A DNA stretch of 64,000 nucleotides from JADJRH01 sp046351455 (GTDB lineage: Bacteria; Myxococcota_A; Polyangia; Polyangiales; Polyangiaceae): positions 93,234 to 157,233 of the forward strand of contig JAXLYM010000025.1 in assembly GCA_046351455.1 (NCBI GenBank), read 5' to 3'. Within the stretch, counting starts at the first letter, position 1; every line of letters begins with the position of its first letter. Of the stretch, positions 36,679-45,938 are shown one piece after another. The notes beneath the pieces are model-generated. The model saw only the letters and a program-made list of their open reading frames with translations. It was not told the DNA's origin and searched no databases. Made by a program: the position numbers and the translations under genes.

Positions 36679-37607
36679 GCGTTCTTCGGCTCCTCGGCCC
36701 GCTGCGCGAGCGCCTCCGTGAGCACGTCCTCCAGATCGCGGAGATCGCGCGACAGCTCGATCAACAAGGCACCACCGGCGCGCGCGGCGTCCAGCTTCTG
36801 ATTGAGGGCCACGGGGTCCGGCGCTTCGATCCGATAGGCCCCCTCGACGTCGGTGGACCGGAATCCGAGCGCCGCCACCTGCGAGGCCGCGAATCCCGGG
36901 GCGAAGCGGACGCGATAGGCCGTCTCCGAACCGCAGAGATCGAGCAGCGCGCCCTCGCGGACGAGCAGGCCTTTCGCGAGGATGCCAATTCGATCACAGA
37001 CGCGCTCCGTCTCCGAGAGGAGGTGGGAGTTCAGGAACAACGTGGTTCCGCGGGCGCGCTCTTCGGCGAGGAGCTTGCGGATCTCGGCGCGGCCGATCGG
37101 GTCCACGCCGTCGGTCGGCTCGTCGAGGATGAGGAGCTCCGGCCTCCCGAGGAGCGCCGCCGCGAGGCCGAGGCGCTGCCGCATCCCCTTCGAAAAGCCT
37201 CCGATCCGACGATCCACCGCGTCCGAGAGGCCCACGCGATCGATCTGGGCGCGGAGGTCCGCGTCCGTCCACGCGACTCCCTTCATGCGCGCGACGCTCG
37301 CGAGAAATTGCCGCGGAGTGAAGGCGTTCGTGAGGAACAACCGCTCCGGGAGGTAGCCGATGCGCGCGCGGATGGAGGGCTCTTCGGGGTCGCCGCCGAG
37401 CACGCGCACGGAGCCGCTCGTGGGGCGCACCACGCCGAGCAGCGTCTTGATGAACGTGGTCTTGCCCGCGCCGTTGAGCCCGATCAAGCCGAACGCGGAG
37501 CCGCGCGGGATCGCGATGTCGAGGCCCGCGAGCGCGGTCTGACCGCCCGTCCGCTGGAAAAAGCCGCGGTACACCTTCCGGACCGCGCGGGCCTCGATCG
37601 CAAGCAC
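36675..37607 (-). CDS. ABC transporter ATP-binding protein
   Basis: 310 residues, GTG 37607 start. Walker A GLNGAGKTTF, signature FSKGMRQRLGLAAALLGRP, Walker B LLILDEPTDGVDPIG, and the H-loop LNSHLLSETERV. The order and C-terminal extension (VRFAPGFAASQVAALGF) are those of ABC-2 type exporters of the DrrA/CcmA class. Overlaps the permease gene by 4 bp, so the pair forms an exporter. Divergent from the Ser/Thr kinase gene with 57 bp between start codons. Confidence 0.92.
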   Translation of the reverse strand: MLAIEARAVRKVYRGFFQRTGGQTALAGLDIAIPRGSAFGLIGLNGAGKTTFIKTLLGVVRPTSGSVRVLGGDPEEPSIRARIGYLPERLFLTNAFTPRQFLASVARMKGVAWTDADLRAQIDRVGLSDAVDRRIGGFSKGMRQRLGLAAALLGRPELLILDEPTDGVDPIGRAEIRKLLAEERARGTTLFLNSHLLSETERVCDRIGILAKGLLVREGALLDLCGSETAYRVRFAPGFAASQVAALGFRSTDVEGAYRIEAPDPVALNQKLDAARAGGALLIELSRDLRDLEDVLTEALAQRAEEPKNA

Positions 37608-37664
37608 GACGCGACGATCGCACGAAGGACCCCCACCGCAAAAGAGAGGTGATACCGTTGCGCC

Positions 37665-39167
37665 GTGGGTCTTCACCCGGGCGCCCTCATCGGCGCGAAC
37701 GTGCGCCTCGTCCGACCGCTCTCGCGCGGCGGCATGGGGAGCGTCTGGCGCGCGGAGCACCTGACGCTGCACACCGAGGTCGCGGTGAAGTTCGTGTCGG
37801 ACGCGCTCATCGGCGACGCGGGGTTCCTCGCGCGTTTCAACCGGGAGGCGGTCGCGTCCGCGCGCATCAAGAGCCCGCACGCGGTGCAGATCTTCGATCA
37901 CGGCGTCACGGCGGACGGCATCCCGTACATCGTGATGGAGCTGCTCGAAGGGGAGGATCTGCGCACGCGCCTGGCCCGCGAGAAGAGGCTTCCTCTCGCG
38001 ACGACCGTGAAGGTGATCACGCAGGTGGCGCGCGGCCTCGCGCGGTCGCACGCGGCCGAGGTGGTGCACCGCGACATCAAGCCGGGCAACATCTTCCTCA
38101 TGGATCAGGACGGGGATCTGTTCATCAAGATCCTCGATTTCGGCATCGCGAAGCGCATCGGCGACGTGGAGCAGCAGGTCACGATGACCGGGCAGATCAT
38201 CGGCACGCCGCACTACGTGAGCCCCGAGCAGATCCAGCGGCCGCGCGACGCGGATCCGCAGAACGATCTGTGGTCGCTCGCGGTCGTCGCGTACCGCTGC
38301 CTCACGAGCGAGCTGCCGTTCGAGGGGGAGAGCGTGGGCGCCGTCGCGATCGCGATCGACAAGGCCGCGTACGCGCCCGTGACGTCGCGCGATCCGAGCT
38401 TGCCGAAGATGCTCGACGTGTGGTTCGGCCGCGCGTTCAGCCGCGCCGTCTCCGGGCGCTTCGGGACCGCGAAGGAGATGGCCGCCGCGTTCGAGGCCGC
38501 CGCCAAGGACGAGCCGCTGCCGAGCCTGCCGCCGGACAGCGTGTCGCTCCCGTCGCGCGCGGGGACGGTGCTCTCCGCCGTGGCGCGCCTGTCGCCGGCC
38601 GCGCCCGACATCACGCCCGGCGCCGTGAACCTGCGCGTGTCCGACGCGCCCGCGGAGCACGCCGAGGCGCCGACCCGCTCGGATCCGCCGGAGCCCGCGG
38701 AGGCCCGCAAGACGAAGCCCGAGGACCGCACGACGCGCCCCGACGTGGGCGGGACCGCGGCGCCGCCGCAGACCGCGACCGAGACGCCGCGCCGCGCGGA
38801 CACGCCGCTCACGATGCACGAGCCGACGCTCGCGCACGGGACGGTCTCGCAGATCGACACGACCGCGCACCCGCGCCGCACCAAGCTCTATGGCGCGGCC
38901 ATCGCCGCCGTCGCGATCGGCGGCGCGCTGCTCGTCGGGGTGCTGTCTCAAAAAAGTGAGACAGGCGCGACGGCCGGCCCCGACGCGACCGCGAGCGCCG
39001 CCGCGACGTCGAGCGCTCGGGCCCCGACGCCCGCCTCCGCGAGCGCCACCGCCGCGCTCCCGGCGGACCCGGCCGTCACCGCGACGTCCGCGCCGAAGCC
39101 CACCCTCGCGCCCTCCGCGAGCGGCGCGCCCCCGAAGAACCCCAAGAAGAAGGATCGAGGGTTTTGA
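37665..39167 (+). CDS. Ser/Thr protein kinase, single-pass membrane
   Basis: 500 residues. Kinase domain at 10-275: SRGGMGSVWRA, K42 in EVAVKFVSD, catalytic HRDIKPGN (135-142), DFG (158-160), TPHYVSPEQ. A long Pro/Ala/Glu-rich linker is followed by a single membrane helix (about 408-428: AAIAAVAIGGALLVGVL), then an extracytoplasmic Ala/Ser/Thr/Pro-rich tail ending KKKDRGF. A PknB-like arrangement with no PASTA domain. GTG 37665 is the first start fitting the conserved IGANVRLVRPLSRGGMG. Its stop overlaps the next gene (TTGA). Confidence 0.9.
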   Translation: MGLHPGALIGANVRLVRPLSRGGMGSVWRAEHLTLHTEVAVKFVSDALIGDAGFLARFNREAVASARIKSPHAVQIFDHGVTADGIPYIVMELLEGEDLRTRLAREKRLPLATTVKVITQVARGLARSHAAEVVHRDIKPGNIFLMDQDGDLFIKILDFGIAKRIGDVEQQVTMTGQIIGTPHYVSPEQIQRPRDADPQNDLWSLAVVAYRCLTSELPFEGESVGAVAIAIDKAAYAPVTSRDPSLPKMLDVWFGRAFSRAVSGRFGTAKEMAAAFEAAAKDEPLPSLPPDSVSLPSRAGTVLSAVARLSPAAPDITPGAVNLRVSDAPAEHAEAPTRSDPPEPAEARKTKPEDRTTRPDVGGTAAPPQTATETPRRADTPLTMHEPTLAHGTVSQIDTTAHPRRTKLYGAAIAAVAIGGALLVGVLSQKSETGATAGPDATASAAATSSARAPTPASASATAALPADPAVTATSAPKPTLAPSASGAPPKNPKKKDRGF

Positions 39168-40264
39168 TCCGGCACCGCGCTCCATTCCGCTCGTCCATCG
39201 GTCCCTGGCTGCGGCCCTCCGCGCTCCTCCTGGCCTCGTCGATGATCGCGAGCGCCGCCCTCGCGCAGCCCGCGCCGACCGCCTCCGCGCAGCCGACCGC
39301 GAGCCCCTCCGCGCAGCCCGCCGCGCCTTCGAAAGAGGACCGGCAGCGCGCGAACGATCTGATGGATCAGGGCGACGAGGACGCGAAGAAAGGCGACCTT
39401 TCGTCGGCGCTCGCGCGGTACCAGGAGGCGCACGCGATCATGCACGTGCCGTCGACCGGCATCGAGGTGGCGCGCGCGCTCGACAAGCTCGGCAAGCTGA
39501 TGGAGGCGCTCGCGGCGGCGCGCGAGGTCGCGGCGATGCCGCCCGTCGCGATGCCCGGCGGCGCCAGCGAGCCGAAGGCCTTCACCGAGGCGCGCGACGC
39601 GGCGAAGGCGCTCGTGACCGAGCTCGAGGCGCGCGTGCCCACGCTCACGATCGTCGTGACCGGCGTGCCCGGCCGCACGCCCGTGGAGGTGACGCTCGAC
39701 GGACGCAAGCTCACCTCGGAGGAGCTCGCCGCGCCGCTCACGCTGCCGCCCGGGAAATACCACGTGATCGCGAAGGCCGACGAGCACACGCCCGCCTTCG
39801 CCGACATCGTCCTCAAGGAGCGCGACCGCGCGCAGGCGACGCTCGCGCTCGCGCACGTGCTCGTGATCGCCCCGGATCCGACGCCGACGCACACGGCGCC
39901 TCCGCCTCCGCCGCCGCCGAAGGGCGTGTCGCCGCTCGTCCCCGCGGGGTTCACGATCGCGGGCGTGGGGCTGCTCGCGGGCGCGATCACCGGGGCGCTC
40001 GCGCTGTCGGCCGCGGGTGAGGCGAACACGCGCTGTCCGAAGGGCCTGTGCCCCGACGAGTCGGTGAAGGCGATCGCGCAATCGAAGTACGGCACCGCGG
40101 ACACGCTCGCGATCGTGTCCGACATCGGGTTCGTCGTCGCGGTGGGCGGCGCGGTCCTCGGGATGTACGGCCTCGCGAACCCTCCGAAGGCGGCCGCGCC
40201 GGCGAAGCCCTCCGCGACGCTGCTCGTGGGGCCGACGAGCGCGGGCGTCCGCTTCCAGTTCTGA
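39164..40264 (+). CDS. Exported TPR/PEGA-like protein
   Basis: 366 residues, TTG 39164 start, whose TTGA overlaps the kinase stop. Signal peptide ends ASAALAQPAP. A helical region (DRQRANDLMDQGDEDAKKGDLSSALARYQEAHAIM) looks like TPR repeats. A PEGA-like beta domain follows (LTIVVTGVPGRTPVEVTLDGRKL ... LPPGKYHVIAKADEHTPAF). After a Pro-rich stretch come a hydrophobic helix and ending SAGVRFQF, which suggests an outer-membrane beta-like terminus. Tight coupling to the kinase suggests a common process: a kinase substrate or sensor. This is inference. Confidence 0.75.
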   Translation: MIRHRAPFRSSIGPWLRPSALLLASSMIASAALAQPAPTASAQPTASPSAQPAAPSKEDRQRANDLMDQGDEDAKKGDLSSALARYQEAHAIMHVPSTGIEVARALDKLGKLMEALAAAREVAAMPPVAMPGGASEPKAFTEARDAAKALVTELEARVPTLTIVVTGVPGRTPVEVTLDGRKLTSEELAAPLTLPPGKYHVIAKADEHTPAFADIVLKERDRAQATLALAHVLVIAPDPTPTHTAPPPPPPPKGVSPLVPAGFTIAGVGLLAGAITGALALSAAGEANTRCPKGLCPDESVKAIAQSKYGTADTLAIVSDIGFVVAVGGAVLGMYGLANPPKAAAPAKPSATLLVGPTSAGVRFQF

Positions 40265-40352
40265 GCCAAAGCGCCGCGGCTTCGTCGTCTCGCGGCGTCA
40301 CCGCCGCTTCCGCTGTCACGAGGGCGCGAGGATCGCTATCCTCACGCGTCAC

Positions 40353-41696
40353 ATGCTCGACGAGCGGACCCTGCCGTTCACCGTTCACCAGAGCCCGGAG
40401 CCGAAGCTCTCGATCCGCAAGATCCGCGTCGAGGTCGTGAAGGGGCCGGACGTGGGCCTCGTGGTCGAGGTCGCGGGCAGCGAGGCGCGCGTCGGCTGCG
40501 GCAAGACGTGCGACGTCGTCCTCAAGGATCCGACCGTGAGCCGACTGCACCTCTCCGTGCGGGTCGAGGGCGACGCGATCCGCGTCACCGACGCGGGCAG
40601 CCGCAACGGCACCTTGCTCGACAACATCCGCGTGGCCGACGCGTGGGCCCGCCCGGACTCCACGATCACGATCGGCGCCACCACGCTGCGCCTGCGCATG
40701 TCGTCGGACCTCGTGGAGCTGCCGCTGTCGCGCCGCGATCGGCTCGGCGGCCTGCTCGGTCAGAGCATCCCGATGCGCCGCATCTTCGCGCTCCTGGAGC
40801 GCATCGCGCCGACCGACACCACCGTGCTCGTCGAGGGCGAGACCGGCACCGGCAAGGAGCTCGTCGCGGAGGCGCTGCACGACGAGAGCCCGCGCGCCCG
40901 CGGCCCGTTCATCGTGTTCGACTGCTCCGCCGCGTCCGCGACGCTGATCGAGAGCGAGCTGTTCGGGCACGTGCGCGGCTCGTTCACGGGCGCGACCGGC
41001 GATCGCCCCGGCGCGTTCGAGGCGGCGAACGGCGGCACGCTCTTCCTCGACGAGATCGGGGAGCTGCCGCTCGATCTGCAGCCGAAGCTCCTCCGCGCGC
41101 TGGAGAACCGCGAGGTGCGGCGCGTCGGCTCCAACACGCCGCACAAGGTGGACGTGCGCATCGTCGCGGCGACGAACCGATCGCTCGTGCATGAGGTGGA
41201 TCGCGGCCGTTTTCGTGAGGATCTCTTCTATCGGCTCGCGGTCGTGCCGGTGCGCCTGCCCCCGCTGCGCGAGCGCCTCGGCGACGTGCCGCTCCTGGTG
41301 CGCCACTTCGAGGAGAAGCTGCGGCGCCCCGGCCAGACGCCGCTGCCGGACAGCGTGGTGGACGATTTCTGCGCGCGCTCCTGGCCCGGCAACGTGCGGG
41401 AGCTGCGCAACGCCGTGGCCCGCGCCGTGTCGATCGGCACGCTCGCCGCGGCGGAGCAGTCCGCGCCCGCGTCGACCCCTGCCCCGCTGTCCACGCCGAC
41501 CGCGGAAGAAGCGATGAAGGTGGACCTCTCCGAGCCTCTGTTCGTCGGCCGCGAGCGCGTGGCGGAGGCCTTCGAGCGCCGGTACCTCTCCGCGGCGCTG
41601 AAGCAGACCGGCGGCAACGTCTCGCGCGCGGCCGAGATCGCGGGCGTGAACCGCAAGTTCATCCAGCGCGCGATGAAGCGGTTCGGCAGCTTCTGA
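40353..41696 (+). CDS. FHA-type sigma-54 transcriptional activator
   Basis: 447 residues. Domain order: FHA (about 26-115, with GCGKTCDVVLKDPTVSRLHL and RNGTLLDN as phospho-Thr-binding features), AAA+ (about 130-370) with Walker A GETGTGKE (162-169), the sigma-54 contact loop GSFTGA (209-214; Ser for the usual Ala), Walker B FLDEIGE (231-237), and R-finger FREDLFYRLAVVPVRLPPLRER. A Fis-type HTH ends the protein (about 405-445: SRAAEIAGVNRKFIQRAMKRFG). The FHA domain suggests activation by a Ser/Thr kinase; a kinase gene lies 1.2 kb upstream. It is a candidate regulator of the sigma-54 promoters at 32-36 kb. Confidence 0.92.
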   Translation: MLDERTLPFTVHQSPEPKLSIRKIRVEVVKGPDVGLVVEVAGSEARVGCGKTCDVVLKDPTVSRLHLSVRVEGDAIRVTDAGSRNGTLLDNIRVADAWARPDSTITIGATTLRLRMSSDLVELPLSRRDRLGGLLGQSIPMRRIFALLERIAPTDTTVLVEGETGTGKELVAEALHDESPRARGPFIVFDCSAASATLIESELFGHVRGSFTGATGDRPGAFEAANGGTLFLDEIGELPLDLQPKLLRALENREVRRVGSNTPHKVDVRIVAATNRSLVHEVDRGRFREDLFYRLAVVPVRLPPLRERLGDVPLLVRHFEEKLRRPGQTPLPDSVVDDFCARSWPGNVRELRNAVARAVSIGTLAAAEQSAPASTPAPLSTPTAEEAMKVDLSEPLFVGRERVAEAFERRYLSAALKQTGGNVSRAAEIAGVNRKFIQRAMKRFGSF

Positions 41697-41712
41697 GACG
41701 CCGGAGAGCGTC
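41697..41712 (+). terminator. Weak hairpin after the sigma-54 activator gene
   Basis: GACGC (41697-41701), 6-nt loop, GCGTC (41708-41712), then AGTTT. Stem is only 5 bp, so terminator function is uncertain. Confidence 0.25.
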
Positions 41713-41860
41713 AGTTTGAGACGACCCCGCGTCGGCGGGCGAGACTGACACTCTCTGCGACAACACCGCTCCAGATCGAGACTGGCAGTCGCTGCCGCCG
41801 CGCGCGTAATGGCACGGATCCTCCCGCGATCGAGCGCGCCGAATCCGCACGGCCCGGTGC

Positions 41861-43360
41861 GTGCAATGCGCCCGGCCCGTGGACACCTATTCTCCGAGAC
41901 GCCAGCTGGACGAGATCACCGCCGGAGCGCCGCACCCCACGTCGCCCTCGCGCGGCCAATGGAGCGTGGTGGAGACCGACGCGTCGCTCCACGCCGCGGT
42001 CACGAACGTCGCCGCCGAAGCGGGCCGGCTCGGCATGTCCGTGGTCGATCTCGCGGGCTACGTCGACCACATCGCGCAGGAGGTGGCGATCGAGACGCGC
42101 GCGTTCGACGATCTCCACCGCGAGGTCGACGATCTCGCGAGCGCCAACGGCCAGATCGTGGTCGCGGTGCAGTCGGCGGACCGCGCGGTCGATCGCAGCG
42201 CCGAGGCGATGGGGGCGTCGCGCGGGCGCATCGGACAGGCCGTCGCCGACATCCACGCGCTGGTCGCGGCGAGCGGCGACATCAGCCAGGAGATCGGCGC
42301 GTTCCGCGACGCCCTGGAGCACGTGAGCCGCATCGCGCAGGTGATCAACACCATCGCTCGGCAGACGAACCTGCTCGCGCTGAACGCCACGATCGAGGCC
42401 GCGCGCGCCGGGGACGCGGGCCGCGGGTTCGCGGTCGTCGCCGGCGAGGTGAAGGCGCTCGCGCGGCAGACGGCGGACGCCACCGCGGACATCGATCAGA
42501 CGCTGACGGCGCTCGGCCGCAGGGCGCAGGCGCTCGACGATCGCAACGAGTCGATGCGCAAGCGCGCCGCCGCGGCGGAGCAGGGCGCCGGCGAGATCGG
42601 CAGCGGGCTCGACGCGATCGGCGCCTCGTTCGACGAGGTCTCGCGCGTGGTGCACGACATCGACTCGCGCGCCGCGCAGGTGGCCTCGTGCAACGACCGC
42701 GTCCGCACGGGCGTCGAGGGCCTCGGCGTCAACGTGGCGAGCATCGCGAGGAGCCTCGATCTGGCGCGCGATCGCTCCACGGGCCTGCTCTCGGTGACGG
42801 AGCGCCTGCTCGGCCTCACCGCGAAATCCGGCGTGGAGACCGTCGACTCGCCGCACATCCGCACGGTGAAAGAGGCGGCCGCGCGCATCGGCCAGGCCTT
42901 CGAGGACGCGGTCGCGAAGGGCCAGATCGACATGATCGATCTCTTCGATCAGAGCTACCAGCCGATCCCCGGCACGAACCCGCAGCAGCACACGACGAAG
43001 TTCACGTCCCTCGCGGATCGCGTGTTGCCCGGCATCCAGGAGCCGATCCTCGAGTCGAACCCGACCGTGGTGTTCGCGGTGGCCGTCGACGTGCGCGGCT
43101 ATCTGCCGACCCACAACCGCAAGTTCTCTCTGCCGCAGGGCTCGGATCCGGTGTGGAACGCGGCGAACTGCCGCAACCGCCGCATCTTCAACGATCGCGT
43201 CGGCCTCGCGGCGGGCGAGAACCGAGACAGCTTCTTGTTGCAGACGTACCGGCGCGACATGGGCGGCGGCGTCTTCGCGCTGATGAAGGACGTCTCGGCG
43301 CCGATCATGGTGCACGGCCGTCACTGGGGCGGCTTCCGCCTCGCGTACCGCGTGGCCTGA
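41861..43360 (+). CDS. Soluble chemoreceptor-like signalling protein
   Basis: About 499 residues from GTG 41861; GTG 41879 (VDTYSPRRQ) is an alternative start with no better ribosome-binding site. No membrane helix. A long coiled-coil MCP signalling domain contains the conserved tip QTNLLALNATIEAARAGDAG with RGFAVVAGEVKALA. A C-terminal sensor-like domain (about 340-495) has PGTNPQQHTTKFTSLADRVLP and NRRIFNDRVGLAAGEN; such domains occur in cytoplasmic chemoreceptors of other proteobacteria and myxobacteria. Signal unknown. No CheA/W or other chemotaxis gene is adjacent; it follows the sigma-54 activator by 164 bp. Confidence 0.85.
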   Translation: MQCARPVDTYSPRRQLDEITAGAPHPTSPSRGQWSVVETDASLHAAVTNVAAEAGRLGMSVVDLAGYVDHIAQEVAIETRAFDDLHREVDDLASANGQIVVAVQSADRAVDRSAEAMGASRGRIGQAVADIHALVAASGDISQEIGAFRDALEHVSRIAQVINTIARQTNLLALNATIEAARAGDAGRGFAVVAGEVKALARQTADATADIDQTLTALGRRAQALDDRNESMRKRAAAAEQGAGEIGSGLDAIGASFDEVSRVVHDIDSRAAQVASCNDRVRTGVEGLGVNVASIARSLDLARDRSTGLLSVTERLLGLTAKSGVETVDSPHIRTVKEAAARIGQAFEDAVAKGQIDMIDLFDQSYQPIPGTNPQQHTTKFTSLADRVLPGIQEPILESNPTVVFAVAVDVRGYLPTHNRKFSLPQGSDPVWNAANCRNRRIFNDRVGLAAGENRDSFLLQTYRRDMGGGVFALMKDVSAPIMVHGRHWGGFRLAYRVA

Positions 43361-43402
43361 CTTCCCTGTTCAGGACATCGCTCTACGGCTAGCATCCGCG
43401 CG

Positions 43403-45922
43403 ATGCTCGTCTCCCGCCCTCGTCCTCGTGGTCGTCTCCCCCTCACGGCGCTGGCCCTGACAGCGCTCCTCGCGCCGATCCAAGGGTGCGCGGACTACGA
43501 GGATCCGGGGCCGCCCGCGCCGATCACCCTCTCCGGCGGCGGCGCGCAACTGACCGTCTCGCTGGACCCGTTCACGCTCCGGATCACCTCGAAAGACGGC
43601 GTCACGCTGCTCCAGACGTCGACGGGAAAAGGCGCGTACGGCGGCGCCGCGACGACCGTGGACACCCCTTATTGGGTGGCGCAGTCGCTCCCCGGCTGGG
43701 ACGGCTACTCCCCCGGAGAGGCCCCCTGGTCCGTCGCGACGAAGGCCACCGTCGTGGAGCAGACCGCGAGCGCGATCACCCTGGATTTGAAGGGCGAGAA
43801 CGTCGAACTGACGCTCTCGGCCGAGGTCATCGGCGACCGCGTGAAGCTGAGCCTCGCGCCCGCCGCCGGACAGACCGCCTTCAACAAGACCTCTCTCTCC
43901 TTCGCGCTCGACAAGGAAGAGCGCTTCTTCGGCCTCGGGGAGCGCTTCGGCAAGCTGAATCACCGCGGCTGGTCCCTGTATTCCTACGCCGAGGAGGGCG
44001 CGCTCGGGCGCGGCGAGGACGCCCCGATCGAGGCGCAGAACCCGTATCCGAACGGCCCCTCGATGACGTATTTCCCGGTGCCGTTCTACCTCTCCAGCAA
44101 GGGGTACGGCGTGCACCTCACGACCACGTACCGCACGGAGACGCACTTCGGCAGCGAGCAGGAGGACGCCTATCGCGTGGCGGTCAATGCGCCGGCCCTG
44201 TCCATGACCGTCTACGCCGAGGGGGACCCGCTCTCGATCCTGGACGCCTACACGGAAGACACCGGCCGTCCGACCGTGCCCGCTTCCTGGGTGTTCGGCC
44301 CGCGGCGGCGCGTGGGGCGCGGCGATCAGGTGAACGGCGTGCAGGAGATCCTCGCGATGCGGCAGGCGAAGATCCCGATCACCGGCGTCGACGACGCGGT
44401 CCACTTCCTCCCGGCGCTCAGCCAGACTGGCCAGGAGACCGAGCTCGCACAATGGACCAGCGACTGCCACGCTCTCGGCTACAAGGCGATGGCGTACAAC
44501 AACCCGTACGTCGCCAAGGACAACGACAACGCGGCCGAAGACTACCAGTATGGGATCGATCACGACTACTTCGTGAAGCTCTCGGACGGGACGCCGGCGC
44601 TCACGCAGTTCATCTCCGGCAAGCTCCTCACGCTGGCCACGATCGACCTCTCGAACCCCGACGCGTTCACCTGGTTCCAGAGCCTCCTCAAGCGATCTCT
44701 GGATCTCGGGTACGACGGCTGGATGCACGATTTCGGCGAGTACATCCCTCGGGATGCGGTGCTGTTCGACGGCCGGCGCGGCGACGAATTCCACAACGCG
44801 TTCCCGGTCCTCTCCGCGAAGGCCGCGCACGATCTGATGGAGAAGGAGCGCCCCGGCGATTACCTGTTCTTCGTCCGCTCCGGCGGCTCCGGAACGCAGC
44901 AGTACGTGCCGGCGGTGTGGGGCGGCGACGCGGAGGCGACGTTCGATGAGTCGCAGGGATTGCCCTCCACGGTGCGCGCCGGGCTCAACCTCTCGATGTC
45001 CGGAGTGCCTTATTGGGGCAGCGACATGACCGGCTTCAAGTGCCTCACGAGCGCGCCCCACGACAAGGAGGTGTTCCTCCGATGGGTGGAATTCGGCGCC
45101 GTGAGCCCGATCATGATGGAGCAGAACGCCTGCTCGAACCCGGTCCAGAAGCAGGAAAAATGGCACCTGTGGAACGATCAGGAGACGATCGACACCTACC
45201 GGAAATACGCCCTCCTCCACACGCGCCTGTCGCCGTACTTCGATGTCCTCGCCGCACAGGCCCACGCGACGGGTCGCCCCGTCACATTGCATCCGTTCCT
45301 CCTCCACCCCGAGGATCCGAACGTGATGGATGTCGAGGATGCCTATTATCTCGGCCCCTCGATCTACGTCTCTCCGGTCGTTCGCCGCGGGATCGTGGCC
45401 AAGAAGACCTATCTCCCGCCGGGCCGCTACGTGGAGTGGGAGACGCTCACCGTCTCCGAAGGCGGGAAGGAAGTGACCACCGACGCGCCGCTCGACGCGC
45501 TGCCGATGTGGCTCGTGGAAGGGCAGATGGTGCCTCTCTTCGACCCCAGCATCGACACGCTCGCGCCGGCGACGGATCCGTCCGTGGTGACGCCCGCGCA
45601 GGTGGCGGACGTGCTCGACGTGCGCGTGGCCCTCGCGCCCGGACAGACGGCCTCGATGACGCTCGCGGACGGCACCGAGCTCACGGCGGCGCGCGCCGGA
45701 GCCGATCAAGGAAACCCCGGCGATCTCCCCATGGTCTCGGAGGCGGAGCTCGCGACCTGCGACGGGTGCTATCTCGAGGCGCAGGAGGGCGACATCGCGA
45801 GGCTCCGCGTCACGACCGCAAAAGGAGAGAGCACGACAGTCACTCTCGCAGACGTCCAGTTGACCGCGAAGGGCCCTCTCGCCCGGCGGATCCGCTGGGA
45901 CGTGCTCCGGACCACCCCCTGA
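43403..45922 (+). CDS. GH31 glycoside hydrolase lipoprotein
   Basis: 839 residues. Signal peptide and lipobox (PIQGC, Cys29) indicate surface anchoring. N-terminal beta sandwich (PITLSGGGAQLTVSLDPFTLRITSKDG...) then a TIM barrel with GH31 signatures: ERFFGLGERFGKLN, the nucleophile in GWMHDFGEYIP (D443), acid/base candidate in VPAVWGGDAEATF (D509), and GVPYWGSDMTGF. The C-terminal ~230 residues are beta domains. The DFGEY nucleophile motif recalls the sulfoquinovosidase subgroup, but the residues that bind sulfonate there could not be placed. Substrate is therefore open: alpha-glucoside or related alpha-linked sugar. Confidence 0.88.
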   Translation: MLVSRPRPRGRLPLTALALTALLAPIQGCADYEDPGPPAPITLSGGGAQLTVSLDPFTLRITSKDGVTLLQTSTGKGAYGGAATTVDTPYWVAQSLPGWDGYSPGEAPWSVATKATVVEQTASAITLDLKGENVELTLSAEVIGDRVKLSLAPAAGQTAFNKTSLSFALDKEERFFGLGERFGKLNHRGWSLYSYAEEGALGRGEDAPIEAQNPYPNGPSMTYFPVPFYLSSKGYGVHLTTTYRTETHFGSEQEDAYRVAVNAPALSMTVYAEGDPLSILDAYTEDTGRPTVPASWVFGPRRRVGRGDQVNGVQEILAMRQAKIPITGVDDAVHFLPALSQTGQETELAQWTSDCHALGYKAMAYNNPYVAKDNDNAAEDYQYGIDHDYFVKLSDGTPALTQFISGKLLTLATIDLSNPDAFTWFQSLLKRSLDLGYDGWMHDFGEYIPRDAVLFDGRRGDEFHNAFPVLSAKAAHDLMEKERPGDYLFFVRSGGSGTQQYVPAVWGGDAEATFDESQGLPSTVRAGLNLSMSGVPYWGSDMTGFKCLTSAPHDKEVFLRWVEFGAVSPIMMEQNACSNPVQKQEKWHLWNDQETIDTYRKYALLHTRLSPYFDVLAAQAHATGRPVTLHPFLLHPEDPNVMDVEDAYYLGPSIYVSPVVRRGIVAKKTYLPPGRYVEWETLTVSEGGKEVTTDAPLDALPMWLVEGQMVPLFDPSIDTLAPATDPSVVTPAQVADVLDVRVALAPGQTASMTLADGTELTAARAGADQGNPGDLPMVSEAELATCDGCYLEAQEGDIARLRVTTAKGESTTVTLADVQLTAKGPLARRIRWDVLRTTP

Positions 45923-45938
45923 AGCGGCGCTCTCGACG

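Noticed and set aside
43403..45922. Assignment as sulfoquinovosidase
   Set aside because: Only the nucleophile motif fits; the sulfonate-binding residues could not be identified by eye.
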